NCBI RefSeq assembly: GCF_018987265.1
Contig: NZ_CP076854.1
Coordinates: 124,001-188,000, forward strand
DNA length: 64,000 nt
From: Rhizobium sp. WYJ-E13
GTDB taxonomy: Bacteria; Pseudomonadota; Alphaproteobacteria; Rhizobiales; Rhizobiaceae
Direction: 5' to 3'
Every line of letters begins with the position of its first letter. The stretch's first letter is position 1. A program made the position numbers and the translations under genes. The notes below the pieces were generated by a model. That model searched no databases, was not told the origin of the DNA, and saw only the letters and a program-made list of their open reading frames with translations. Positions 54,176-62,745 of the stretch are shown here, one piece after another.

Positions 54176-55083
54176 TGGCTGATGTTTCGCCCAGCCACCA
54201 TCATGCTTGCGCAGCGGCGGCGAACAACGCCCGCCGCCGCAAGCTGCTGGCTGCAGTCGGACTTGCGCCACTTCTCCTGTGGCAGCTCATCTTCTTCGTC
54301 GTTCCCGTCCTGCTGCTGCTGGTCATCAGCTTCTGGCGCACGACGAACCGCCGCATGGTGCCGGATTTCACCTTCGACAATTACCGCTCTGTCTTCAGCA
54401 ACGGCGCGACATGGCGTGCGCTGTCACTGTCGCTGGAAACGGCCGCGTTCGTGACCATCGCCTGCGCCGTGCTTGCCTATCCGATCGCCTATTTCATCGC
54501 GAAAAAAGCGGGGGCGATGAAGAACCTGCTGCTGGTGGCTGTGATCGCGCCCTTCTGGGTCAGCATCGTCATGCGCGTCGCCGCCTGGCGGCTGCTTCTT
54601 GGCGAGCATGGGGTGATCAACCAGGCGCTGTTGTCGCTCGGTATCGTCGATCAGCCTCTCACCGCGCTGCTCTATTCGCCCGTCGCGACCGCCATCGGCC
54701 TGATCTATGCCTATCTGCCGCTTTACGTCCTACCGCTCTATGCCTCGATCAGTGCCATCGAGGACAACTGGATTTCGGCCGCCAAGGACCTGAACGCCAC
54801 GCCGCTCCGCGCCTTTGTCGAGGTGACGCTGCCGCTGTCCCTGCCGGGCCTGATTGTCGGCGCCGTCTTCTGTTTCGTCTTCGGTCTCGGCGAATTCGTC
54901 ACGCCCGCGCTGCTTGGCGGCGGTAAGGACATGATGATGTCGCAGATTATCCAGGACCAGTTCCAGCGCCGCCTTGATTGGCCGGCCGGTGCGGCCATCG
55001 CCATCGTGCTGCTCGCGATCGTGCTTGTCCTGCTCGCAGGATCGATGAAGTGGTTCCGCCAGGCTAGCGGAGAAAAGCTATGA
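54175..55083 (+). CDS. Pot-type ABC importer permease (PotB-like)
   Basis: This 302-aa protein has six TM helices and an EAA motif (AAKDLNATPLRAFVEVTLPL). Its first codon overlaps the last base of the racemase stop, so translation is coupled. With the next gene it forms the channel for the second importer. An Arg-rich N-terminus (ANNARRRKL) precedes the first TM segment, in keeping with a cytoplasmic N-terminus. Confidence 0.9.
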   Translation: MADVSPSHHHACAAAANNARRRKLLAAVGLAPLLLWQLIFFVVPVLLLLVISFWRTTNRRMVPDFTFDNYRSVFSNGATWRALSLSLETAAFVTIACAVLAYPIAYFIAKKAGAMKNLLLVAVIAPFWVSIVMRVAAWRLLLGEHGVINQALLSLGIVDQPLTALLYSPVATAIGLIYAYLPLYVLPLYASISAIEDNWISAAKDLNATPLRAFVEVTLPLSLPGLIVGAVFCFVFGLGEFVTPALLGGGKDMMMSQIIQDQFQRRLDWPAGAAIAIVLLAIVLVLLAGSMKWFRQASGEKL

Positions 55084-55907
55084 CCGCTTGCTCCTCAGCC
55101 GGAAAGCTATTCAGTTCTCGCAATCTGCTTGGGCTATACGCCGTCGTCATTTACGCATTCCTTTATCTGCCGATCGTCGTCATCGTGCTGTTTGCCTTCG
55201 ACGCGAAGCCGATCCCCGGCCTGCCGCTCGGGGTGCTGACAACGGACTGGTTTTCGGCAGCTCTGAGCGATGATCGGATGGTCGGCTCGTTGATGACGAG
55301 CATGAAGCTGGCGGCCATCTCGGCGATCCTGTCGACGCTGCTTGCCATGCCGTCGGCGATGGTGCTCGCCTGGATGCCGGTTCGCTTCAAGTCGCTGGTC
55401 ATGTGCCTGGTGCTCGGCCCCGTCGTCCTGCCACAGCTGGTGCTCGGCCTGGGTCTCGTCATCCTGATGCGCGCAGCACCTGATCTGATCGGTCAGCCCG
55501 CGATCGTGTTGGCGCACACGACGATCACCTCGAGCTATGCGACGCTCATCCTATATTCGCGGCTGCTGAGCTTCCGCCGCAGCTATATAGAAGCGGCAAT
55601 GAACCTCGGCGCCAACGAGTGGGTTGCCTTCCGCGAGGTGGTTCTGCCGCTGATGCGACCGGCGCTGATCTCGGTCGTAATGTTGGCCTTCACCGATGCC
55701 TTCGGCGAGTTCGTTATCGCGTGGTTCGTCGCCGGCTTCACCCAGACTTTCCCCATCACGATCTGGACCTCACTTCGCCAGGTCATCTCGCCGAAAATCT
55801 ATGCGCTTTCTTCGATGATCGTAGTCGCGACGCTGGTCCTGAGCGTGGTCTCGCAATTGTGGGCCATCCGCCAGACCCGTCGCATAAATAAAGTACAGCC
55901 CGCATGA
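55080..55907 (+). CDS. Pot-type ABC importer permease (PotC-like)
   Basis: This 275-aa protein has six TM segments and an EAA loop (AAMNLGANEWVAFREVVLPL). It overlaps the previous permease and the next ATPase genes by four bases each (ATGA). It is the second half of the channel. Confidence 0.9.
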   Translation: MTACSSAGKLFSSRNLLGLYAVVIYAFLYLPIVVIVLFAFDAKPIPGLPLGVLTTDWFSAALSDDRMVGSLMTSMKLAAISAILSTLLAMPSAMVLAWMPVRFKSLVMCLVLGPVVLPQLVLGLGLVILMRAAPDLIGQPAIVLAHTTITSSYATLILYSRLLSFRRSYIEAAMNLGANEWVAFREVVLPLMRPALISVVMLAFTDAFGEFVIAWFVAGFTQTFPITIWTSLRQVISPKIYALSSMIVVATLVLSVVSQLWAIRQTRRINKVQPA

Positions 55908-56977
55908 CAGCTACATCCCTCCATGGTGTCGAGATCGACGGCATCACCAAGCTCTACGGCGATGCGGTTGCCATCCAGCATGTGTCGATGACGGTTTCCG
56001 CCGGCGAGTTCGTCACTATCCTCGGGCCGAGCGGCTGCGGCAAGTCCACCCTGCTGCGGATGATCAGCGGCTTCGCCGAACCCACGAGCGGCGATATCCG
56101 CGTCGGCGGGAAGTCCGTCGTCGGTCTGCCGCCCTACAAGCGCGACACCGCCATGGTGTTTCAGGATTACGCGCTGTTCCCGCACCGCACGGTCGCCGAG
56201 AACATCGCCTTCGGCCTGCGGATGCGCAAGGTCGACAAATCGGAGATCGCCCGCCGCGTCGAGGAGATGCTGGAGCTGATCAACCTCAAGGATTTCGGTA
56301 GGCGCCGGGTCAGCGAGATCTCGGGCGGGCAGGCGCAGCGCGTGGCGCTGGGGCGTGCCCTGGTGGTGCGGCCCGCCGTCCTTTTGCTGGACGAACCGCT
56401 CGGCGCGCTGGACATGAAGCTGCGCAAACAGATGCAGGCGGAGCTGAAGAAGATCCACCGCGAACTTGGCCTGACCTTCATCGCCGTCACCCACGATCAG
56501 GAGGAAGCGCTGACGCTCTCCGACCGCATCGCCGTCATGAACGCAGGCTGCATCGAGCAGTTCGACGCGCCGGAAGCGCTCTACCGCCGGCCCGTCACGC
56601 GTTTCGTCGCCGATTTCGTCGGCGGCGCCAATCTGATCGATGCCGAGGTCGGGCCTGCGGGAAGCCTGCTCATCAACGGCAAGCCGCTGGCCGAAATGCC
56701 TGCCGACATCATCGGCGCCCGGCCGGTCGGTTCAGCCGTATCCATCGTCGTACGCCCTGAAATCCTTTCCACCTCGGCCGTTGGCGAGAATGACCTCGGC
56801 GTCCAGGCCGTGGTGACGGAAGTGCTTTTCTCCGGGCCTGTCCAGCAGATCGTCGGCCGGCTGGCGGATGGAAAGACACTGGTTGCGCACGAGTCGGCGC
56901 TGAAGCCTTCTCTCACTCGCGGCGAGACGGTCACCTTCAGCTGGAACAAGACGCTGTCCTGGCTGGTCGATCGCTGA
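55904..56977 (+). CDS. Pot-type ABC importer ATPase (PotA-like)
   Basis: This 357-aa protein has Walker A GPSGCGKSTLLRMISGF, Q-loop FQDYALFPH, signature ISGGQAQRVALGRAL, Walker B LLLDEPLGALD and switch AVTHDQEEALTLSDR. A C-terminal TOBE domain includes VVRPEILSTSAVGEN. It energises the second importer. A small gap of 25 bp separates it from the DUF917 gene. Confidence 0.92.
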   Translation: MTATSLHGVEIDGITKLYGDAVAIQHVSMTVSAGEFVTILGPSGCGKSTLLRMISGFAEPTSGDIRVGGKSVVGLPPYKRDTAMVFQDYALFPHRTVAENIAFGLRMRKVDKSEIARRVEEMLELINLKDFGRRRVSEISGGQAQRVALGRALVVRPAVLLLDEPLGALDMKLRKQMQAELKKIHRELGLTFIAVTHDQEEALTLSDRIAVMNAGCIEQFDAPEALYRRPVTRFVADFVGGANLIDAEVGPAGSLLINGKPLAEMPADIIGARPVGSAVSIVVRPEILSTSAVGENDLGVQAVVTEVLFSGPVQQIVGRLADGKTLVAHESALKPSLTRGETVTFSWNKTLSWLVDR

Positions 56978-57002
56978 GCAGAAATTTCACTGGATCAAGA
57001 AA

Positions 57003-58085
57003 ATGCGTGAACTCAAATTCGAGGAACTAGAGGCGCTTGCGATCGGAGCGGGCGTTCTCGGCACCGGCGGAGGCAACCATCCGCATCTGGAACTCATGTG
57101 CGCCGAGGAGGTTTATCGCCGCGGCAAGCGGATCCGCCTCATCGACCCCTGGGAGCTCGCCGACGATGCACGCGTTGCCGTGGTCTGCATCATGGGTGCT
57201 CCGCTGGTCACTAAGGAGCGGCTGCCAGAGCCGATCGCCATCCTGCGCGCCGTGAAGCTAATGGAAGAGCACACCGGCAAGCCTTTCGACGCCATCATGT
57301 CGATCGAGATCGGCGGTGAAAATGCCTTCTTCGCCATGCTTGTCGGCATGGAGCTCGGCCTCCCCGTCGTTGATGCCGACACGATGGGCCGTGCCTTCCC
57401 GGAAGCGCAAATGGCAAGCTTCGCGATCCGTGGACTGTCCGTCGCACCCTTCGCCATCGCGGATATCAGGAACAACGCCGTACTGATCCCCGTCGCCGAA
57501 AGCGCCGAACGCGTAGAGCGGATCGGCCGCAAGGCTGTCATTGAGCTTGGCTCGATCGCTGGCACATGCGCCGCACCGCGCTCGGGACGGGAGATCAAGG
57601 ATCACGCCATCCTCAATTCTGTCGGACGGGCCCTTACGATCGGCAATGCGGTGCTCGAAGCGCGCAAGAGCGGCAGCGACCCCGTCACCGCCGTTCTCGC
57701 CGTGGAGAAGGGCGCACTGCTGTTCGCCGGCAAGATACAGGATGTGGCACGCCGCACGACCGACGGCTTCGTGCGCGGCCGCGCCACCGTGCTTGGCAAG
57801 GGTGCGTTCGAGGGCCGGACGCTGGAGATCGATTTCCAGAACGAGTTTTCGGTCGCCTGGCTGGACGGTGAGCGGGTGGCCTGCGTGCCCGACCTGATCA
57901 CTGTGCTAGATGAGGAAACCGCCGAGGCGATCGGTACCGAAGTGCTCCGCTATGGTCAGCGCGTTGCCATCGTCGCGCTGCCGGCCGATCCGATCATGAC
58001 GAGCCTGCAGGGTCTCGCCAAGGTGGGGCCGCGGGCCTTCGGGTTTGATTTCGATTACCAGTCCTTTGCGGAGGTTCCGGCATGA
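57003..58085 (+). CDS. DUF917 family protein (hydantoinase-associated)
   Basis: This 360-aa protein opens LEALAIGAGVLGTGGGNHPH, the characteristic Gly-rich block of DUF917. It continues IEIGGENAFFAMLVGMELGL, VVDADTMGRAFPEAQMASFA and GSIAGTCAAPRSGREIKDHA. DUF917 proteins often sit beside HyuA-like genes and are thought to work with them, but the chemistry is not established. It overlaps the HyuA-like gene by four bases (ATGA). Confidence 0.88.
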   Translation: MRELKFEELEALAIGAGVLGTGGGNHPHLELMCAEEVYRRGKRIRLIDPWELADDARVAVVCIMGAPLVTKERLPEPIAILRAVKLMEEHTGKPFDAIMSIEIGGENAFFAMLVGMELGLPVVDADTMGRAFPEAQMASFAIRGLSVAPFAIADIRNNAVLIPVAESAERVERIGRKAVIELGSIAGTCAAPRSGREIKDHAILNSVGRALTIGNAVLEARKSGSDPVTAVLAVEKGALLFAGKIQDVARRTTDGFVRGRATVLGKGAFEGRTLEIDFQNEFSVAWLDGERVACVPDLITVLDEETAEAIGTEVLRYGQRVAIVALPADPIMTSLQGLAKVGPRAFGFDFDYQSFAEVPA

Positions 58086-59620
58086 AGCGCATCGGCATCG
58101 ACGTCGGCGGCACCAACACGGATGCCGTGCTGCTCAGTGGCAGTGAGATCCTCCGGTCCGTCAAGACGGCCACCACAACCGATGTGACGACAGGCATCCA
58201 AAATGCCATGGCGCACATCCTCGATGGCGGCAACCCAGCCTATGCTGAAGGCGTCCGGGCGATCATGATCGGCACCACGCATTTCACCAATGCGGTTGTT
58301 GAGAGGCGCGGCCTTTCCAAGGTTGCGGTGATCCGCATCGGGCTTCCGGCTGCCCACAGCATCATGCCGATGCAGGCTTGGCCGGCCGATCTGCGCGCCT
58401 GCGTCGAGGGCCCGGTCTTCCTTATCGAGGGCGGCAACGAATTCGACGGACGGCCGATTGTCCCCTTCGGCCGTGCCCGCATGGTGGAGATCGCTAAGGA
58501 AATTCGCGACGCCGGCGTCACCGCGGCGGCGATAACCGGCGTGTTCTCGCCGCTGACATCGGAATGCGAGGACGAGGCGGCCTCCATCCTGGCCGAGGTC
58601 GCGCCGGATGTCTCAGTCACCCTCTCCAGCCAACTCGGCCGCATCGGCCTGATCGAGCGCGAGAACGCGACTATCCTCAACAGCGCGCTGCATGATATAG
58701 CCCGCTACACCGTGAACGCCTTCGAGACTGCGATCGTAGAAAGCGGCGTCGATGCGCCTCTTTACCTGACGCAGAACGATGGCACCGTCATGCAGGCGGC
58801 CCACGCCGCGCAGTTCCCCGTTCTCTGCTTTGCGTCTGGGCCGACCAACAGCATGCGCGGCGCCCGGATGCTTTCGGGTCTCGACGAGGCGATCGTCCTC
58901 GATGTCGGCGGCACGACGACTGATGCCGGCTGCCTGGTCGGCGGCTTCCCGCGCGAAGCCAACTCCAAGGTCGATGTGGGCGGTGTATCGACGTTCTTCC
59001 GCATGCCCGATGTCGTTGCCATCGCGCTTGGCGGCGGCACCATCGTCGATGAAGCACGCAAAGCAATAGGTCCGGCGAGTGTCGGCTATCGCATTTCGCA
59101 GATGGCAAGGGTCGCAGGCGGCGAAACGCTGACTCTGACGGATATCGCGGTCCATCGTGGGCTCATGGAGTTTGGTGATCCGGATCGTGTCGCCGGTCTC
59201 GCTCCTTCCCTGTCGCAACATGTCGAGGGATGGATAGAGACGCAGCTTGCCGATCTGGTCGACAGGATGAAGACCAGTGCCGCCGACATCCCCGTTGTTG
59301 CCGTCGGTGGTGGAGCGGCCTTGGTGCCCAATCATCTGCCGGGTGTCTCGCGTGTCATCAAGGTCCAAAATGCCGGTGTCGCCAATGCGATTGGCGCCGC
59401 CATGGCACAGGTCAGCGGTGAGATCGACCGGGTATTCCATGACGTCGACCGCGCACAGGCCATCAGCAGCGCCTCGGAGCTAGCCCGCCATCGCGCCGTC
59501 AGCGCCGGCGCCGACGAGGCCTCGCTCGAGACGCTCGATGTGGAGGACACACCGCTTTCCTATATTCCGGGCAACCCGCTCCGGGTTCGGGTGCGGATGA
59601 TCGGCGATCTTAAGATCTAG
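58082..59620 (+). CDS. HyuA-like hydantoinase/oxoprolinase N-terminal family protein
   Basis: This 512-aa protein begins MKRIGIDVGGTNTDAVLLSG. The GTTHFTNAVVERRGLSKVAV and AIVLDVGGTTTDAGCLVGGF loops and VAVGGGAALVPNHLPGVSRV are acetate-kinase-like ATP-binding features. It is shorter than the 686-aa HyuA of the first operon and lacks its C-terminal region, with DUF917 likely filling the partner role. Together they probably open or activate the cyclic substrate brought in by the linked importer. Confidence 0.9.
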   Translation: MKRIGIDVGGTNTDAVLLSGSEILRSVKTATTTDVTTGIQNAMAHILDGGNPAYAEGVRAIMIGTTHFTNAVVERRGLSKVAVIRIGLPAAHSIMPMQAWPADLRACVEGPVFLIEGGNEFDGRPIVPFGRARMVEIAKEIRDAGVTAAAITGVFSPLTSECEDEAASILAEVAPDVSVTLSSQLGRIGLIERENATILNSALHDIARYTVNAFETAIVESGVDAPLYLTQNDGTVMQAAHAAQFPVLCFASGPTNSMRGARMLSGLDEAIVLDVGGTTTDAGCLVGGFPREANSKVDVGGVSTFFRMPDVVAIALGGGTIVDEARKAIGPASVGYRISQMARVAGGETLTLTDIAVHRGLMEFGDPDRVAGLAPSLSQHVEGWIETQLADLVDRMKTSAADIPVVAVGGGAALVPNHLPGVSRVIKVQNAGVANAIGAAMAQVSGEIDRVFHDVDRAQAISSASELARHRAVSAGADEASLETLDVEDTPLSYIPGNPLRVRVRMIGDLKI

Positions 59621-60019
59621 TTAGGACAGCTGGGGAGAGTTCTCATCTGTAGCCGGAGCCTCGTACGTTCCCGAACCCGCGTTGTGGGTTTCCTGGCATG
59701 TCTACTGCGGGGTCCCGAAAGGCTCAAGTCCTAGATCGCTGCCGCTCCAGCGAATGCCGGGCCGTCGCGGATAGGTGCGTAGCGTGCTGAAGGTTCTGCA
59801 AATTCCCTGCGAGGGGCGGTCATGGCAGGGTGGTGCCGTTTATGCCACTGCTTTCCTCACGCTTGAGCCAGCGGCAATTGTCCAATACTAAAGCAGGTTT
59901 CTCGCTCTTGCGGCCCTCCCTTTGTTTCACCGAGAACCAGAGATGGTCGACCTGATAATCGCTTTGGTGCGGGCTAAATGTCCGTCGTGACGTGATCCCG
60001 ATCGATCTTGCCAAGCGTT
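59621..60019. other. Degenerate stretch, no gene
   Basis: These 399 bp after the HyuA-like gene hold only short frames without family likeness. No intrinsic terminator is clear. The stretch leads into the TPP-enzyme remnant and looks like decayed sequence. Confidence 0.4.
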
Positions 60020-60502
60020 GTGACGCCGAGCAGGGGCCATCCGCTGATCATCACGCAGTGCGGTGCCGGCTCCGCTGAGGGCTTCAGGATGCTATCGCGC
60101 CTGTCGGGCGACTGGGGGATCGCCATCTGCCAATACTGGGGGATCCAGCCGGCGGCGCCAATCGACCATCCCATGGCCGTCGGCGGCGACCCGGCAGACT
60201 GGCTTGCCGAGGCGGATCTCGTACTCGTCATCGACTGCCTTGCGCTACGGTCGCCGGATATGCATTCGCTTGAGCCGGCTGCAAGGTCGTTCATATCTGG
60301 CAAGACCCGCTCTATTCACGCTTTCCGGTCCGCAACTTCCCTGTGACCTCGCCCTTCTCCGCGACACGGCCGAGGTCATTATCGACTTTGCCGCTGCCGC
60401 ATCGATGTCTCTGCCGACAACGGCCGGAAGATTGTTGAGGAGATTGCAGACCAACTCGACGAACACTCCGGCCCCACCGATCCCCAGGCCCTCTTCGCCT
60501 AA
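60020..60502 (+). pseudogene. Remnant of a thiamine-pyrophosphate enzyme (acetolactate-synthase-like), central domain
   Basis: Three frames in succession carry ITQCGAGSAEGFRMLSRLSG, then DHPMAVGGDPADWLAEADLV and VLVIDCLALRSPD; after ~60275 KVVHIWQDPLYSRFPVRNFP; after ~60340 CDLALLRDTAEVII; and after ~60400 SADNGRKIVEEIADQLDEHS ending TDPQALFA at TAA 60500. At least three indels are needed. The piece resembles the TPP_enzyme_M region of ThDP-dependent enzymes. The N- and C-terminal domains are absent. Confidence 0.72.
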
Positions 60503-60550
60503 TTGAGGCCGCAGGTTCGACTCTCATCAAGTCATCCAGGCGTATCTCAC

Positions 60551-61159
60551 CTAACAGAAGCCGTTAAGCTTTAGGATTTTATGGGCGTCGATCGTCGCCC
60601 GAAGAGCCTCCTCGGCCGTGCGGTCTCCATCGTTTGCGTCGGGATGGTGCATCTTGAGTCTCTGCTTGTAACGACTTCTGATTTCATCCGGCGTAGCGTT
60701 CGGCGATAGGCCGAGCGTTTCGAATGCTTTTGCTTCCAGCACTTTAAGTTTGCGGGATTGAAAGGCCGCCTTGGCTGCTTGGTTTTGTGCGGCGTTTTTT
60801 CGCGCGTTGATCGTCTTCGCGGTCCCGGAGCGAATTGAGGAAGGGAGGGGAGTTTCAGAAGCGTGATTGACTCTAACGCCCCAGCTGGGGCGGCTGCCAC
60901 TTGCCGCTTCCCTCTGATAGCGGGCCGTGACAGGGCTCGACAGTTTCGTCACATAATTGTAGCCTTCGCTATATTCTTTTGCGTGGCTACGGCAAAACAG
61001 CAGGTATAGCCCCTCGGCATCCGCTCCCACTGGGGCGCGATGGACACCTTGTTTGTCGCATCCATCCCATTGGCATCTCGGGCCGCTTGTGTCGCGATGT
61101 TCGGCCGGCTTGTTTCGCGTCGGTCGCAGGCCGACGAAAATCTTTGAATCAGACGTCAT
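60551..61159 (-). CDS. J-domain (DnaJ-like) protein
   Basis: This 202-aa protein has a C-terminal J domain (~residues 145-200): AFETLGLSPNATPDEIRSRY, KQRLKMHHPDANDGDRTAEE, with the HPD tripeptide needed to stimulate DnaK. The N-terminal ~70 residues have a zinc-finger-like arrangement (CQWDGCDKQGVHRAP ... LFCRSHAKEY). This architecture is common in rhizobial genomes. The length is typical and the gene looks intact. It serves as a specialised DnaK co-chaperone of unknown client. Confidence 0.9.
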   Translation of the reverse strand: MTSDSKIFVGLRPTRNKPAEHRDTSGPRCQWDGCDKQGVHRAPVGADAEGLYLLFCRSHAKEYSEGYNYVTKLSSPVTARYQREAASGSRPSWGVRVNHASETPLPSSIRSGTAKTINARKNAAQNQAAKAAFQSRKLKVLEAKAFETLGLSPNATPDEIRSRYKQRLKMHHPDANDGDRTAEEALRATIDAHKILKLNGFC

Positions 61160-61377
61160 CGCCCCTTATATGACCATGCCGCTGCCCACGGCAAGATCGC
61201 TCTTGGCAGACGTGGATTCCTTGACTGTCGTTAGATTCAACGGGACGGCCCCTAGTCCTGCGCCATCGTGTGACGCAAATGCCCGCTTTGCCGTACACTC
61301 GGCTCCGCCACGATGCTGAAAGCTCCGATACGCTTTTCTCTCCCAAGGCGACGCTGCTGATTGACTAACTACGTCTG

Positions 61378-61539
61378 GGTGTCCGGCGCCCCGAAATTCG
61401 CCCGGGCGTCCGGATGCTCGTCGAGGCGCCGTTCGTCATGCTCTATGAGATCATTCCGGACGCTGACGAAGGACCGATTGAAACGGTCGTGATTGTAGCG
61501 TGGTGGATGGCCGGAGAAATCTGCCAAGCCTCTTTCCTG
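61378..61539 (+). pseudogene. C-terminal remnant of a RelE/ParE-type toxin
   Basis: GVRRPEIRPGVRMLVEAPFV and MLYEIIPDADEGPIETVVIV match the end of ParE-like toxins. A one-base deletion near 61497 moves the expected VRVVDGRRNL tail into the next frame. In-frame stops upstream (TAA before LRLGVRR) confirm decay. No antitoxin is found next to it. Confidence 0.6.
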
Positions 61540-61821
61540 AGGCGAAAAATCATATTCGGCATGCGACTCCGGTATGCCTAGAGATAGGATAGCCCCGTGG
61601 TGCTGCCTGATGAATGTTTGGCCAGGTCAGAGAACTACGTGTCCGCCGGTTCCTCTCTTCAGCTGCTACGATTTCGCAGGTTGAAATTCAACCGGCAATC
61701 TGCGCTGGGAGGACCTAGAGATGGGCGACGAGTTAGTTGCCTCAGCGAGGGTCAAACAGCAGCCCAGCGGCCTGGTAATGTGCTAACGGCTAGTGCGCCA
61801 TTGAAGATTCAGATCAGCAAT

Positions 61822-61847
61822 GATATATATTGCCGATATCATATATC
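61822..61847. promoter_or_regulatory. Candidate operator of the RHH/VapC pair
   Basis: GATATAT and ATATATC are inverted around 12 nt, centred on TGCCGATATC, ending 12 bp before the antitoxin start. AT-rich dyads at this place are the usual autoregulatory sites of ribbon-helix-helix antitoxins. The site is inferred from symmetry and position only. Confidence 0.5.
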
Positions 61848-61858
61848 GGAACTTTCTT

Positions 61859-62074
61859 ATGAGAACATTGGTTGATATCGGCGACCAAGAAGTCAAAGCG
61901 CTCGACCGGCTGGCGCAGAGGGAAAAAATGTCGAGGGCAGCGCTGATCCGAAAGGCGATCAATGACTTTCTGGCTAGGAACAATGCCGATAGTGAAGCAG
62001 AAGCGTTCGGACTCTGGGGCGATCGAAAGATCGATGGTTTGACATATCAGGAAAACATGCGCAGCGAATGGTAA
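61859..62074 (+). CDS. Ribbon-helix-helix (CopG/VapB-like) antitoxin
   Basis: This 71-aa protein begins MRTLVDIGDQEVKALDRLAQ, then REKMSRAALIRKAINDFLAR, an RHH fold. The C-terminal part (SEAEAFGLWGDRKIDGLTYQ) fits toxin-binding regions. The ATG at 61859 gives the usual N-terminus; an upstream ATG at 61820 would add 13 residues through the operator. It overlaps the PIN toxin start by seven bases. Confidence 0.85.
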   Translation: MRTLVDIGDQEVKALDRLAQREKMSRAALIRKAINDFLARNNADSEAEAFGLWGDRKIDGLTYQENMRSEW

Positions 62075-62433
62075 AGTCTCTGTTCGACACCAATGTTTTG
62101 ATCGACTATCTCAACGCAGTTCCGCAAGCGCGAGACGAACTGACAAGATATCGCGAAAAGGCGATTAGCATTATCACCTGGATGGAGGTACTCGTCGGCG
62201 CCAAGCCTGAGGTGGCAATCGGAACGCGCGCTTTCCTGGCTGGCTTTGCAGTAATCGCTGTCGATGACGCCATAGCCGAACGAGCAGTATCTCTGCGACA
62301 GCTTCATCGTATCAAGCTTCCAGATGCCATCATCTGGGCAACAGCCAATGTTCACTCGATGTTGCTGATCACCCGAAACACGAAGGATTTCCCTCGCGAA
62401 ATGCCGGACATACGGATGCCTTACGAAATCTGA
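62068..62433 (+). CDS. vapC: VapC-like PIN-domain toxin
   Basis: This 121-aa protein has the PIN acidic residues in SLFDTNVLIDYLNA (Asp), ITWMEVLVGAKPE (Glu), RIKLPDAIIWATA (Asp) and LLITRNTKDF (Asn/Asp). All four positions are present, so an active RNase is expected. It is coupled to the RHH antitoxin. Confidence 0.88.
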   Translation: MVKSLFDTNVLIDYLNAVPQARDELTRYREKAISIITWMEVLVGAKPEVAIGTRAFLAGFAVIAVDDAIAERAVSLRQLHRIKLPDAIIWATANVHSMLLITRNTKDFPREMPDIRMPYEI

Positions 62434-62745
62434 CCGCAATGTCTGTGCTGTTACCAGCCGCGTTAGCAGGTGTGAATCAGCGCCGAAGGTTGACACCTGA
62501 CAAAAGGCTGCAAGCACATGAATGTTCACGCAAAATCTCGATCTAGGTGTGGTCGTCATTGGCGCCGATCGTGCCCCCTCTCGATTTCCATTTCGTATTC
62601 GTAAATCAATGCCTTGCGTAAAGAGCGGCAGGGGATCAGCATTGGGCGCTGATTCACACACCAGATGGGTGGCGCGTACTTTTCCCCGCGATCTTTGCAC
62701 CGTGAGGGCGGCGTCGACTACGGCAGGCTTCAGGGAACCCCTCCT
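62434..62745. other. Intergenic stretch with an inverted repeat from a probable IS remnant
   Basis: These 312 bp contain GTGTGAATCAGCGCC at 62470-62484 and its exact complement at 62645-62659 (with further partial matches outward to TTGACA / GATC). The pair of ends with ~160 bp between them and no transposase looks like an internally deleted IS, perhaps of IS21 type. No gene is recognised. Confidence 0.5.
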
